Shown piece after piece: positions 1 to 8,831 of a stretch of DNA of 64,000 nt (position 1 is its first letter; each line of letters opens with the position of its first letter). The translations under genes and the position numbers were made by a program. Location: NCBI RefSeq assembly GCF_947500045.1, contig NZ_CANMQQ010000002.1:186001-250000 (forward strand). The letters run 5' to 3'. Below the pieces are notes generated by a model. The model ran no database searches. It was not told the DNA's origin and saw only the letters and a list, made by a program, of their open reading frames with translations. This stretch comes from an uncultured Ruegeria sp. (lineage in GTDB: Bacteria; Pseudomonadota; Alphaproteobacteria; Rhodobacterales; Rhodobacteraceae).

Positions 1-851
1 GAGGCGCGCAATCTGTCATCACGGGTCTTGCGTGCGATCAGCGTTTCAAGGCGGAGCGAAATTTCATCGGGATGGAACCCGCCCAAACAAATTGCATCAG
101 CCCCTTTGTCCAGCGCTTCGGCTGCTCGGTTGGCGTCATCATGGGGAAGCACGCCGATCAGTACGGTGTTCCGGGTGGCGCCGCGTGATCGTAAATCGGC
201 CAGAATATTCCCTCCTGCCTCGCTGGGCTCAAGTTCGATAACAATTGCATCCGGGGCTGGCCCAGACAGAACGCCTTGTAGATCGGGTAGGGTAAAGTTG
301 CTCAGTTGGTGTCGTGTTTGCGGTGTCAGCGCTTTGCGCCACAATGCCCCAGTGCGGGGTGTTTGCGTTAGAAGGGCGATCTGGGCGATCACCGGTGGCG
401 CAATCGGCGTTTGCGCCGCTTCGCCAAAGCCCATGGTCTGAGAACTATCCCGTATGCTCAACTCTTGCCGGTCGGCACGCGAGCGTAGAAGGCTACGCAC
501 ACGTGCCAAAAGCAGAGTATCCTTGAATGGATAGCCCAACACGTCATCTAACCCATCTGACAGCGCCTGCAATCGCGCAGCCCGATCATTTTGTGGCGTG
601 ATGGCAACAACCGGTACATCGGCCAAGGCGGGGTCGGCAGCCAAAACCTTTTTGACATCTGATGCTGTGCCATCGGGCAGGGTCTGAGCCGTCAAAACCA
701 GATCCGGGCGCGTTCGCCGAAGCAATGCACCCAGCCCGGCAAGCTTTTCCCCTTGCACAACATGATACCAGGCCGCCGTCAGTTGGACCTTGAGCATTAT
801 GCGATTGGTCGAAACACCGTCGAGGACCAGTATGGTACCCTGTACAGACAT
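1..851 (-). CDS. PleD-like response regulator (N-terminal part, cut by window edge)
   Basis: Two consecutive receiver-like domains can be read (about residues 4-120 and 135-275), the layout of PleD-type diguanylate cyclases; the expected GGDEF domain would lie beyond the window. The start ATG at 851 opens with MSVQGTILVLDG. The first receiver has Ala55 where the phosphoacceptor Asp normally sits (P-D-L-V-L-T-A), and the conserved Lys before PF is Tyr97 (Y-P-F-K). The second has Glu206 at the acceptor position (D-A-I-V-I-E-L). Phosphorylation control is therefore probably altered or lost. It diverges from the DUF3572 gene. The family call rests on architecture because the catalytic domain is not visible. 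Confidence 0.75.
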   Translation of the reverse strand, partial: MSVQGTILVLDGVSTNRIMLKVQLTAAWYHVVQGEKLAGLGALLRRTRPDLVLTAQTLPDGTASDVKKVLAADPALADVPVVAITPQNDRAARLQALSDGLDDVLGYPFKDTLLLARVRSLLRSRADRQELSIRDSSQTMGFGEAAQTPIAPPVIAQIALLTQTPRTGALWRKALTPQTRHQLSNFTLPDLQGVLSGPAPDAIVIELEPSEAGGNILADLRSRGATRNTVLIGVLPHDDANRAAEALDKGADAICLGGFHPDEISLRLETLIARKTRDDRLRA

Positions 852-940
852 TGCCGTTCACCGTTAGATTGCATGCGCTACCAAAGTGTTTATGACTCTG
901 GTTAACAAACCCTTTCCAAGTCAGTCACCGGGGCCAGATA

Positions 941-1225
941 ATGCCAATCTCTGCCAATTCAGCTGAAACTCTGGCTCTGAATGTGCTGAGCTGGTTGGTC
1001 GGAAATGACGAGTTGTTGCCTGTTTTTTTGGGTGCAACCGGTGCAGCGGTTGAGGATGTTCGCGATCGGGCGGGTGAGCGCGACTTTTTGGGGTCAGTTC
1101 TGGACTTTTTGGTGCTTGACGATTCGTGGGTGATCGCCTTTTGTGACGCCCATTCCGTACCCTACGAAGAGCCGGGCCAAGCCCGCGCTGTATTGTCCGG
1201 CAGTTCTGAAATGCACTGGACCTAA
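941..1225 (+). CDS. DUF3572 domain-containing protein
   Basis: A 94-residue protein matching the DUF3572 family of small alphaproteobacterial proteins of unknown function: an N-terminal helix (AETLALNVLSWL), a short loop, then the segment around VLDFLVLDDSWVIAFCDA. No signal peptide or membrane segment is visible. It is divergent from the PleD-like gene and only 19 bp upstream of the HAD phosphatase, so it is probably co-transcribed with the latter. No biochemical role can be assigned. Confidence 0.8.
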   Translation: MPISANSAETLALNVLSWLVGNDELLPVFLGATGAAVEDVRDRAGERDFLGSVLDFLVLDDSWVIAFCDAHSVPYEEPGQARAVLSGSSEMHWT

Positions 1226-1244
1226 TTAACTGGAGCTTTGTTTC

Positions 1245-1937
1245 ATGATCATTGACGCCCTCGTCTTCGACAAGGACGGGACCCTTTTTGATTTTGCCTC
1301 AACTTGGGGCGCGTTCGGGCGTATTGCGCTGGAACGCTTGTCCGAAGGTGACACTCAGCGTGCGGCCGAACTTGGCCATGTTATCGGCTTCGATTTTGCT
1401 GAGGAAAGGTATAGGCCTGATAGCGTTGTTATCGCTGGAACTGTTGATGAAATAGCGCATGCTCTGACGCCACATCTGCCTGGGATTGCACAGAAACAAA
1501 TCGTCGAAACCCTTAACCACGCGTCCGCAGCAGCGATACAGATGCCTGCTGTTCCCCTGGCACCCTTTCTCGAAGAAATGCGGAAAGCCGGCCTGAAATT
1601 GGGTGTGGCGACCAACGATGCCGAGGCGCCGGCGCTGCAACATCTCGAATCTGTCGGAATCCGGGATCATTTTGATTTTGTCGCAGGATATGACAGTGGG
1701 CACGGCTTCAAACCCGGTCCGGGGCAGCTATTGGCGTTTGCCAAACATGTTGATGTCGAACCCGCTCGTATTGCGATGGTGGGTGACAGTCTTCATGATC
1801 TTGAGGCAGGTCGTGCCGCAGGTATGGTGACCATCGGTGTTCTAACGGGGATGGCCGCGATCGAAACACTGGAACCCTTTGCAGACGTTGTATTGCCGAA
1901 TATCGGCTATATTCCAGGTTGGTTGTCACAAAACTGA
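1245..1937 (+). CDS. HAD-superfamily hydrolase (phosphoglycolate phosphatase-like)
   Basis: A 230-residue HAD phosphatase of the Gph/PGP type. All four motifs are visible: motif I DKDGT at residues 9-13 (nucleophile Asp9, acid/base Asp11), motif II VATND with Thr123, motif III Lys156 in GFKPGPG, and motif IV GDSLHD with Asp181 and Asp185. The cap domain is the helical C1 insertion at about residues 20-95. A GGAG ribosome site lies upstream of the ATG. The substrate is not predictable; 2-phosphoglycolate is only the family default. It follows the DUF3572 gene closely. Confidence 0.88.
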   Translation: MIIDALVFDKDGTLFDFASTWGAFGRIALERLSEGDTQRAAELGHVIGFDFAEERYRPDSVVIAGTVDEIAHALTPHLPGIAQKQIVETLNHASAAAIQMPAVPLAPFLEEMRKAGLKLGVATNDAEAPALQHLESVGIRDHFDFVAGYDSGHGFKPGPGQLLAFAKHVDVEPARIAMVGDSLHDLEAGRAAGMVTIGVLTGMAAIETLEPFADVVLPNIGYIPGWLSQN

Positions 1938-2133
1938 TTGCCGGGTGCTGTGAAATGCCAGTTCGGCTGACCGATCGGCGCGGCGATGCTGCGCCCAGTC
2001 AGTTGGTCTGGATGTTGACACTAAAAAAGGGTTGGGAGGTTTCCTCGGCATTCTCATGATCTTGTTTCAGGAATTGAGTGTTTATTAAGCTTTCTGCGAT
2101 CACCTGATGCAGGCATCCAATCCGAGGCGACTC

Positions 2134-2721
2134 ATGCATGGGCTGATCAACAGGGCGATTCAATCCTTCGTTTGCGCGACTTATGGGCGCCAATGCTGGC
2201 TGCATGCGACCCAAGCTGCTGAATTGGATTTCAACGAGTTTGAGGCGATGCTGATCTACGATGCAGAGATTTCAAACCGCCTTCTTGATGTGCTTTGCAC
2301 CGAGTTGAAGCGCCGAAAGCCTGAGTTTCTTGAGGATTTGGGCACATACCTTGTTTCACATCCCAACATGGAAGATCTGCGGCGATTGTTGCGTTTCGGG
2401 GGTGTGACTTATGTTGAGTTTTTGCATTCTCTTGATGATTTATCCGATCAAGTGCGTCTTGCCGTGTCGGACCTGACGCTCCCGAATCTTGAATTGCGGG
2501 AACAATCACCAGCAGAGTATCTGCTGTATTGCTTTCCTGGACTGCCGGGATATTCCAGCGTCATGACCGGTATTTTGCGGGCAATGGCGGATGATTACGG
2601 CGCGCTTGTTATTCTATCGAATGAAGGGCGCCAAAACGAGGCAGACATTATCTCGATCACGCTTGTCGAAAGTGCCTTCGCAGAAGGGCGCCAGTTCGAG
2701 CTTGGGGCCCGCAAATCATGA
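2134..2721 (+). CDS. H-NOX-like (heme NO-binding fold) sensor protein lacking the proximal heme histidine
   Basis: A 195-residue protein with the H-NOX opening MHGLINRAIQ and the fold's length. The ATG at 2134 is preferred to an in-frame ATG at 2107 because GAGG lies about 8 nt upstream and the family begins at MHGL. Characterised H-NOX proteins bind heme through a His in an L-x-x-L/V-H motif; here the equivalent stretch reads LDDLSDQV, with Ser in that place. The Y-x-S-x-R propionate-binding motif is also not preserved (best match Y-C-F-P-G). It overlaps the next gene, a HNOBA-GGDEF cyclase, by 4 bp, so the two are probably partners. Ligand sensing without the usual heme ligand is unexplained. 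Confidence 0.85.
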   Translation: MHGLINRAIQSFVCATYGRQCWLHATQAAELDFNEFEAMLIYDAEISNRLLDVLCTELKRRKPEFLEDLGTYLVSHPNMEDLRRLLRFGGVTYVEFLHSLDDLSDQVRLAVSDLTLPNLELREQSPAEYLLYCFPGLPGYSSVMTGILRAMADDYGALVILSNEGRQNEADIISITLVESAFAEGRQFELGARKS

Positions 2722-3716
2722 TGGCAACCGAGGAACTGGGTACACTTCTGGATACTTTGTGTCCCATGTTCGTGCTTGTTGATGATGCCGAGCGGGTTGG
2801 GCAAGTCGGACCAACATTACAGAAGTTGCGTCCGGATCATCCTATGGCCGGTCGACGTTTCCTCGATATCTTCGAATTGCTTCGCCCACGATCAGCTACA
2901 GAATTTCCGGCATTGCTGTCGACATCAGGCGCTAGGTTGCGTCTTCGATTTCATGATTCACCACAAACGACTTTCAAGGGGCTGGTTGTCCCACTTCCCG
3001 GACAGGGCGTTACGGTGATTAACCTGTCGTTCGGAATTTCGGTATTGGACGCTGTGCGGGACTACGCGCTGACAAGCGCAGATTTTTCGGGCACGGATCT
3101 GGCGATCGAGTTGCTGTATCTGGTCGAAGCGAAGTCCGCTGCGATGGAGGCATCAAGATCGCTGAACCTGCGTTTGCAGGGCGCAATGCTGGCGGCAGAA
3201 GAGCAGGCCTATACCGACACCCTGACTGGGCTGAAAAATCGGCGCGCAATGGATCATATTCTCGGGCACTTGATTTCGACCAAATCGAGCTTTGCATTGA
3301 TGCATCTTGATCTTGATTTTTTCAAATCGGTTAATGACCGCTTGGGCCATGCCGCAGGGGATTATGTGCTGCAGCAAGCCGCGAAGATCATGCTGCAAGA
3401 GACGCGCAGTGACGATACGGTTGCTCGCGTCGGTGGGGATGAGTTTGTTTTGATCTTCAAAGGGATGACCGACCGCCGGAAACTCAATAGTATTGCTGGG
3501 CGCCTGATCTCGCAACTTTGCCTGCCGATGAAATTCGACGGGTCGGCCTGTGGAATTTCGGCGAGTGTTGGCACAGCATTGTCGACCCAATTCGAATCTC
3601 CCAAAGCTCAGGATATTCTACATGCTGCCGACCTGGCGCTATATGCCGCAAAACGAAACGGGCGGTCGTGTCATCGGTTCTATTGTGAAATGTCCGATAC
3701 CCGGCAATCTGGTTAA
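2718..3716 (+). CDS. Diguanylate cyclase with N-terminal HNOBA-like domain
   Basis: A 332-residue soluble protein. Residues about 10-150 resemble the H-NOX-associated (HNOBA) domain, followed by a helical linker (about 130-162, rich in Glu, Ala and Leu) and a GGDEF domain (about 163-325) with intact R-V-G-G-D-E-F (GGDEF 239-243). An inhibitory-site RxxD (RSDD, residues 230-233) lies exactly five residues before GGDEF, so c-di-GMP feedback inhibition is expected. It should make c-di-GMP from two GTP. The start overlaps the H-NOX-like gene by 4 bp, and its last 4 bp overlap the convergent CbiX-like gene. H-NOX and HNOBA-GGDEF pairs are known signalling modules; the partnership here is inferred. 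Confidence 0.93.
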   Translation: MMATEELGTLLDTLCPMFVLVDDAERVGQVGPTLQKLRPDHPMAGRRFLDIFELLRPRSATEFPALLSTSGARLRLRFHDSPQTTFKGLVVPLPGQGVTVINLSFGISVLDAVRDYALTSADFSGTDLAIELLYLVEAKSAAMEASRSLNLRLQGAMLAAEEQAYTDTLTGLKNRRAMDHILGHLISTKSSFALMHLDLDFFKSVNDRLGHAAGDYVLQQAAKIMLQETRSDDTVARVGGDEFVLIFKGMTDRRKLNSIAGRLISQLCLPMKFDGSACGISASVGTALSTQFESPKAQDILHAADLALYAAKRNGRSCHRFYCEMSDTRQSG

Positions 3717-4429
3717 ACGCTGGCGGATACGGTGCCGTTTGAGCCCATGGCGTCCAGCATTGCAGCAATATGCTGTTCAACTTGCGGTAACTCTGAAATG
3801 ACCGGCATGACGTGTCCGGAGAAATTGGCGCGCGCCAGTTCTTGTGGCACATCTTCCAGTACATGGCCTCCGGGACAGGCAAAGAATGGCAGGCAGAGCG
3901 CCCTGTCCCCGCAGTCTGCAGCCGCTGCAGCGATGGAAGGGGGTTGTTCCACAAACCCGATGCGAATGCTCTTGAATGTCGTGAGGTGGCCCAGTTTTTC
4001 TGCGAAATCTTTGGCAACAGTTGCAGGGTTGGCGCTGCGGCCCGATCCATGCGCGGCGATCACAAGATCTGTTTCCGCAGCAGACCACTCTCTGCCCGCC
4101 AGTTCCTGATGCAATGCAGCAGTAGCCAGAGTAGGCAACTCAGGGTCGATCCCTATTGGGTCTAAAATCCTGACAGACCGAGAGCCGATCCGCTTGGGCA
4201 ACGCGCTGGTAACGAACCAGCCACGCGCCATGAACAAAGGGTAAATCGCTGTGCCACCGGGCAGATTGTCAAGGCAATCCTCAAGGGCTTGAGGGGCCGC
4301 CAGTGTCGCCGATTGCACGGTAACAAACCGACATAAAGCATCGATTTCTTGCGCAAAGGATGCCAGCGCGGCCTCGGCAGGCTCTGGGTCTGAGGGTTGG
4401 CCATGGGCTACGATAACGGCGTGTGACAT
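3713..4429 (-). CDS. CbiX/sirohydrochlorin cobaltochelatase-family protein
   Basis: A 238-residue protein with two half-domains of the CbiX/SirB chelatase fold, each carrying a conserved His: His9 in IVAHGQ and His127 in IAAHGSG. Members insert Co2+ or Fe2+ into sirohydrochlorin in cobalamin or siroheme synthesis. No other cobalamin or siroheme gene is nearby, so the metal and pathway are unknown. It ends 4 bp inside the convergent cyclase gene. Confidence 0.85.
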   Translation of the reverse strand: MSHAVIVAHGQPSDPEPAEAALASFAQEIDALCRFVTVQSATLAAPQALEDCLDNLPGGTAIYPLFMARGWFVTSALPKRIGSRSVRILDPIGIDPELPTLATAALHQELAGREWSAAETDLVIAAHGSGRSANPATVAKDFAEKLGHLTTFKSIRIGFVEQPPSIAAAAADCGDRALCLPFFACPGGHVLEDVPQELARANFSGHVMPVISELPQVEQHIAAMLDAMGSNGTVSASV

Positions 4430-4501
4430 GTAGGGCTCCGGGTGGGTTCTGAGATAGATGTCTTGCTTGCCGGCAGAGTCAATGCAGGATTGGCAATTTC
4501 G

Positions 4502-5434
4502 CTACGCCAAAAAGGTCAGCCACATCCCGACGGTTAGAATAGAAGCGGCTGTTCCGATCAGAACCGAGGATGCAGCGACACGTTTGGCACGGCCATACAT
4601 GTTTGCAAAGATATACGCGTTGAAACCTGGTGCCATCGCCGCCGTCAGAACACCCGAGCGGAACAGGTCCTGCGGCAATTCCAGCGATGTTCCAAACAGC
4701 CATACCAGACTTGGGTGTAGCAACAGTGAGATGCAACAGACGAACACGATGGCGCGCAAATCGCCTTCGGGTCGGTATTTGACGAGCACACCTCCGAGTG
4801 CGAACAACGCCCCCGGCAGCGCGGCGCGGGTGATCAGGTTTAGAGCCTCATCCACGACAGCAGGTATGACAAGCCCGGCAAGGTTCACGACAAACCCCAA
4901 GGAAATGCCAAGAATGAGCGCGTTTTTGAACATCGCCGACAGTACGGATTTCATCATCCGCGCCCCACCATGTCCGCGGTTGCGAAAAACTTCCATCACC
5001 GTGATGCCGACGCAATAACAGAAGGGCGAGTGGAACGCGATGATTGCGAAATTGCCGGTCAGGTTATCGGGTCCGTAGGCGCGTTCAGTGATGGGCAGCC
5101 CCAACAGGACCGAGTTAGAGAACAGGCAGCAAAAGCCGATTGCGATCGCATCCTCCCAATCGCGCCCGAAAATGATGCGTGCCCCGATCATTCCGGCGAT
5201 GAAACACAGACCAGCCGCGGAATAGAAGCTGATCAGAAGCCGGGGGTCGAAGCTGGCGCTGAGGTCGAGATTGGCGATGGCCAGAAACAGCAGGCAAGGA
5301 ATGGCGAAACCCTGCGTAAACTTCATCAACCCGTCGATATGGACTTCGCGGAAGTAGCCAAGTCGCGTTGCCGTATACCCGGCGCCGATGACCAGAAACA
5401 CCGGCAGGATGACATCGATCAGGTTTTGGAACAT
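4502..5434 (-). CDS. AEC (auxin efflux carrier) family transporter
   Basis: A 310-residue inner-membrane protein with about ten hydrophobic segments and the inverted-repeat pattern of AEC/BASS-type carriers; it starts MFQNLIDVILPVFLVIGAGY, characteristic of bacterial AEC proteins. The second half contains the typical PGALFALGGVLVKY stretch. Bacterial members include malate and other organic-acid carriers. The substrate cannot be told from sequence. It lies 44 bp downstream of the MBL hydrolase on the same strand and could be read from that operon. Confidence 0.9.
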   Translation of the reverse strand: MFQNLIDVILPVFLVIGAGYTATRLGYFREVHIDGLMKFTQGFAIPCLLFLAIANLDLSASFDPRLLISFYSAAGLCFIAGMIGARIIFGRDWEDAIAIGFCCLFSNSVLLGLPITERAYGPDNLTGNFAIIAFHSPFCYCVGITVMEVFRNRGHGGARMMKSVLSAMFKNALILGISLGFVVNLAGLVIPAVVDEALNLITRAALPGALFALGGVLVKYRPEGDLRAIVFVCCISLLLHPSLVWLFGTSLELPQDLFRSGVLTAAMAPGFNAYIFANMYGRAKRVAASSVLIGTAASILTVGMWLTFLA

Positions 5435-5478
5435 GGCCGAGCCATAGGGGGTATCGCGCGCGCGGACAGCGGCTTGCC

Positions 5479-6276
5479 CTACAAAATCTGCCGGATCACC
5501 ATGCCGTCAAAGGCGGGTGTTATGTGATCCGGGGTTTCCGCGTCGACTGTGGCATAGTCCAAATCAATGTGCATGTTGGTCAACACAGCGCGTTTCGGTT
5601 TCAGCTGATCAATCCAGCCCAGCGTCTTTTCCAGATGCGCGTGGGTGGGGTGCGGGGATCGGCGCAAGGCGTCGATGATCAGGCAATCAAGATTTGCCAG
5701 TTCAGCCATGCTCTCATCGTACAGATCTGCGACATCAGGTAGGTATACGGCGTTGCCCATCCTGAAACCAAGCGCGTCAATCGACCCATGGCTCACGCGA
5801 AATGGTCGAAAAGGGATTGCGCCGCCGGGGCCAGAAATCTCAAACGATCCATTGATTGTCTTCAGATCGAGAATTGGCGGATAAGGTGAGCCTTCTGGTT
5901 GGACGAAGGCATAGCCAAATCGGCCTAGAAGATCGTTCTGTGTGTCGCCGTCGGCCCACACGGGCACGCGGGTTTTCATGTTGAAAACGATCATCCGCAG
6001 GTCGTCGATACCGTTTGTGTGATCGGCATGGGAATGAGTAAAGATTACACCATCCAGACGCCCGGTACCTGTGTCCAGCAGTTGACTACGCATATCGGGC
6101 GATGTGTCGATCAGAACCGAAGTTGTGCCATCCGGCCCGTCGCGTTCAACCAATAGAGAACAGCGTCGTCGGTTGTTTTTGGGGTTTTCAGGGTCGCAAG
6201 ACCCCCAGTGCCCGCCCAGACGGGGAACGCCTCCGGAAGACCCGCAGCCAAGAATTGTGAGGCGCAACTCGTTCAT
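5479..6276 (-). CDS. MBL-fold metallo-hydrolase (PhnP-like phosphodiesterase family)
   Basis: A 265-residue metallo-beta-lactamase-fold enzyme. The metal-binding motif H-x-H-x-D-H is present (His81, His83, Asp85, His86 in FTHSHADHTNGID); further ligands are likely in VSHGS and NMHIDLDY. The opening LTILGCGSSGGVPRLGGHWG is typical of the PhnP/YcbX-like subgroup next to tatD in alphaproteobacteria. It probably cleaves a phosphodiester or cyclic nucleotide, but the substrate is unknown. Its start overlaps the tatD stop by 4 bp, so translation is probably coupled within the dac-tmk-holB-tatD operon. Confidence 0.92.
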   Translation of the reverse strand: MNELRLTILGCGSSGGVPRLGGHWGSCDPENPKNNRRRCSLLVERDGPDGTTSVLIDTSPDMRSQLLDTGTGRLDGVIFTHSHADHTNGIDDLRMIVFNMKTRVPVWADGDTQNDLLGRFGYAFVQPEGSPYPPILDLKTINGSFEISGPGGAIPFRPFRVSHGSIDALGFRMGNAVYLPDVADLYDESMAELANLDCLIIDALRRSPHPTHAHLEKTLGWIDQLKPKRAVLTNMHIDLDYATVDAETPDHITPAFDGMVIRQIL

Positions 6277-7079
6277 GCAGCAGCCTTGTAGCTGGCGGCT
6301 TTGGTGAAGAGACGATCAAAATTGGCCTGTGTTTGCGCGGCAAATTCGGCATAGTCGGCCCCGAATACTTCGGCCCCTTTTCGTGCTGTATGCGCGGTGT
6401 AGGAAGGTTCGTTCCGTTTGCCGCGATGGGGTGGAGGCGCCAGATACGGTGCGTCGGTTTCAACCAGTATGCGATCGATTGGTGCGGTGGCGAAGATATC
6501 GCGCAACTCCTGACTTTTGGGGAACGCCGCGATGCCGGACATAGACAGATAGAATCCCAGATCAAGCGCCGCCCGGGCCAGTTCAGCCGACGAGGAAAAG
6601 CAGTGCATCACACAGGAATAGGGCGCGTTGCGATGCTCTTCCGTCAGAATGCGGGCCATGTCGTCATCGGCGGCGCGGGCATGGATGATCAGGGGCAAGC
6701 CAGTTCGCTGAGCGGCATGGATATGGATGCGCAGCGATTGCTTTTGCACTTCGGCCGAGTCTGACGTGTAGTGGTAGTCGAGCCCGCTTTCCCCAATGCC
6801 TACGAATTTCGGATGCTGAGCCAGAGCAACAAGTTGGTCGACCGTGGCCATCGGTTCTTCTGCAGCGCTCATCGGATGTGTGCCTGCCGCGTAGAAAACC
6901 GGGGCGTGGGCTTCGGCAATGGCGCGCACGGTGGGTTCGTTGCGCAGCCTAGTGCAGATGGTCACCATGCGGGTCACACCAGCGTCAGTGGCGCGGGCAA
7001 TGATATCATCCAACTGACCGTCGAAATCCGGGAAATCCAGATGGCAGTGACTGTCGGTAATTTCGGGGGTTAGGCTCAT
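6273..7079 (-). CDS. tatD: TatD-family metal-dependent hydrolase (DNase)
   Basis: A 268-residue TIM-barrel hydrolase of the TatD/YcfH family. Metal ligands are visible: H-x-H in DSHCHLD (His11, His13), Glu in GIGESGLDYH, His in IIHARAADDD, His in VMHCFSS and Asp in ETDAPYLAP. Family members are 3'-5' DNA or RNA exonucleases. It sits between holB and the MBL hydrolase with 4-bp overlaps on both sides, the usual YcfH position behind holB. YcfH is the closest well-known equivalent by context. Confidence 0.93.
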   Translation of the reverse strand: MSLTPEITDSHCHLDFPDFDGQLDDIIARATDAGVTRMVTICTRLRNEPTVRAIAEAHAPVFYAAGTHPMSAAEEPMATVDQLVALAQHPKFVGIGESGLDYHYTSDSAEVQKQSLRIHIHAAQRTGLPLIIHARAADDDMARILTEEHRNAPYSCVMHCFSSSAELARAALDLGFYLSMSGIAAFPKSQELRDIFATAPIDRILVETDAPYLAPPPHRGKRNEPSYTAHTARKGAEVFGADYAEFAAQTQANFDRLFTKAASYKAAA

Positions 7080-8197
7080 CTGCTATGACCGGCGATTTCC
7101 TGTATCTTGAACACCGTATCTAGGACAAGCGAGGCAGGGTCAAGGTTCACAGCCTGCCCGTGCCGCGTACGCGCGGTGATGAGGGCTGCGACCTCAGCCC
7201 AGTGGCGTGCCTGACGCGGCGAACCAGACAGGCGGGTCAAGGTTTCGGCCTCGTTCAGGGCCGCCTCGGGCATCGGTGCGGCACCTGTTGCTCCGGTCAA
7301 AGCCAGACGGGACAGGGCTATGTCGATTAGGGACAGCAGCAGGTCGAATTTTTCGGCTGCGCCGCGTTGGGCGGCGGTCTCAGCCAGCTTCAGTGCGCGC
7401 TGCCGGTCGAGCCGGGGCAGGGTGCCCAGAATGGCAATCAACTCGGCATAAAGCTCTAGCCCACCGAGGTTGATCAACCGAACGGCATTACCCACGGATC
7501 CAGCAGCGAGGGCGGCCAGATGATCGGTCTGACCGAACACTTCAGTGTTGGTCTGAGCCAGCGCAGCCTGCATGTCGTCAGGATCAAGAGGGGCAAGCCG
7601 CAATGTTCGACAACGTGACCGGATGGTCGGCAACAACCGGGAGGGTTGGTGCGAAATCAGCAGCAGCGTCGTGCGTGCGGGTGGCTCTTCAAGCATTTTC
7701 AACAGCGCATTGGCTGCGCTGACGTTCATTTCATCTGCTGAATCCACAATAACGACTCGTCGACCGCCGTCAGCGGAGGAAAGGCCAAAAAAGCGCCCCA
7801 GCTTGCGGATATCATCGACCACAATTTCGTTTCGCAGCCGTCCCTGATCGTTCACGGACCGGGTGATTGCTGCAAGGCCGGGTTCAGCCCCTGCGTGAAT
7901 GCGGTGCGTAATGGGGTGATCCAGGTCGATATCCAAAGTGCCGGGCGGAGGCGGCGCACCAAACAGCCCGGTGTCATCTGACGGTGGTGTTGCCAGCAAG
8001 AATTGCGCAATTCGCCAGGCGAGAGTGGCTTTGCCCACCCCACGCGGACCGGTCAGCAGCCAGCCGTGATGCAACCGGTCAGAATTATAGGCTGTAAGAA
8101 ATGCCTGCTGTGCAGCATCCTGCCCAATAAGCTGAACGGTTTCGCGCGGATGTGGTGCGCCGGGGGCTTGATCCGGTGATGGGGTGTGGTCGCTCAT
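7076..8197 (-). CDS. holB: DNA polymerase III subunit delta'
   Basis: A 373-residue clamp-loader subunit. An AAA+ domain covers about residues 20-230, with the P-loop-like GPRGVGKAT (50-58) and the S-R-C motif in TIRSRCRTLRL that supplies the arginine finger to the neighbouring subunit. The central stretch NALLKMLEEPPARTTLLLIS is diagnostic for HolB/DnaX-type loaders. The cysteine zinc module of E. coli delta' is not visible. It lies 7 bp after tmk and overlaps tatD by 4 bp, the common tmk-holB-tatD order. Confidence 0.95.
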   Translation of the reverse strand: MSDHTPSPDQAPGAPHPRETVQLIGQDAAQQAFLTAYNSDRLHHGWLLTGPRGVGKATLAWRIAQFLLATPPSDDTGLFGAPPPPGTLDIDLDHPITHRIHAGAEPGLAAITRSVNDQGRLRNEIVVDDIRKLGRFFGLSSADGGRRVVIVDSADEMNVSAANALLKMLEEPPARTTLLLISHQPSRLLPTIRSRCRTLRLAPLDPDDMQAALAQTNTEVFGQTDHLAALAAGSVGNAVRLINLGGLELYAELIAILGTLPRLDRQRALKLAETAAQRGAAEKFDLLLSLIDIALSRLALTGATGAAPMPEAALNEAETLTRLSGSPRQARHWAEVAALITARTRHGQAVNLDPASLVLDTVFKIQEIAGHSR

Positions 8198-8204
8198 GTC
8201 TGGT

Positions 8205-8831
8205 CTATGGCAGGGATGTCATAACAATGTCTGTCACATCCCGTGCAACGCTGTCCATGTCACGATTGCCATTGATCACTCGAAACCGGTCAGAGAACTC
8301 TTCGGCCAATCCCAGAAATCCACCACGCATTCGCTGTTGAAGGTCGAGGCCGAAATCTTCGAACCGTTCCTCGGCCCCCTGACGCCCTTTGGCACGGGAC
8401 AGGCCGGTCTCCGGGTCCATGTCGATCAACAAAGTCAGGTCAGGCTCGCGCCCGATCATCAGGTTGTGCAACTGATCTACCATACCGCGCAGATCACCGC
8501 GCGAAAGGCCTTGATACATCCGCGTACTGTCGGCGAAACGGTCACAGATCACCACTTTGCCTTCTGCAAGTGCGGGTTCAATCGTACGCTCCAAATGATC
8601 GCGACGGGCAGCGGTGAACAAAAGAATCTCTGTCTCTGCCGACCAGCGATCAGGATCACCCTGCAGGACCAAGCTACGGATTTCTTCGGCCCCATCAGAC
8701 CCGCCCGGTTCGCGGGTCAGAACGACTTCGCGACCATGATGGCGCAGGTGTTCGGCCAGCAGGCGGGCCTGCGTGGACTTGCCCGATCCGTCAATGCCTT
8801 CGAAGGTCAGAAACGTGCCGCGCGCCGTCAC
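8205..8831 (-). CDS. tmk: dTMP (thymidylate) kinase
   Basis: A 208-residue kinase converting dTMP to dTDP. The P-loop is EGIDGSGKST (11-20), the DR-Y-type motif appears as DRFADSTRMYQG, and the Arg-containing lid as RAKGRQGAEERFE. It starts with GTG (residues MTARGTFLTFEG), overlapping the carboxypeptidase stop by 4 bp (GTGA), which suggests translational coupling. Length is normal for the family. Confidence 0.97.
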   Translation of the reverse strand: MTARGTFLTFEGIDGSGKSTQARLLAEHLRHHGREVVLTREPGGSDGAEEIRSLVLQGDPDRWSAETEILLFTAARRDHLERTIEPALAEGKVVICDRFADSTRMYQGLSRGDLRGMVDQLHNLMIGREPDLTLLIDMDPETGLSRAKGRQGAEERFEDFGLDLQQRMRGGFLGLAEEFSDRFRVINGNRDMDSVARDVTDIVMTSLP

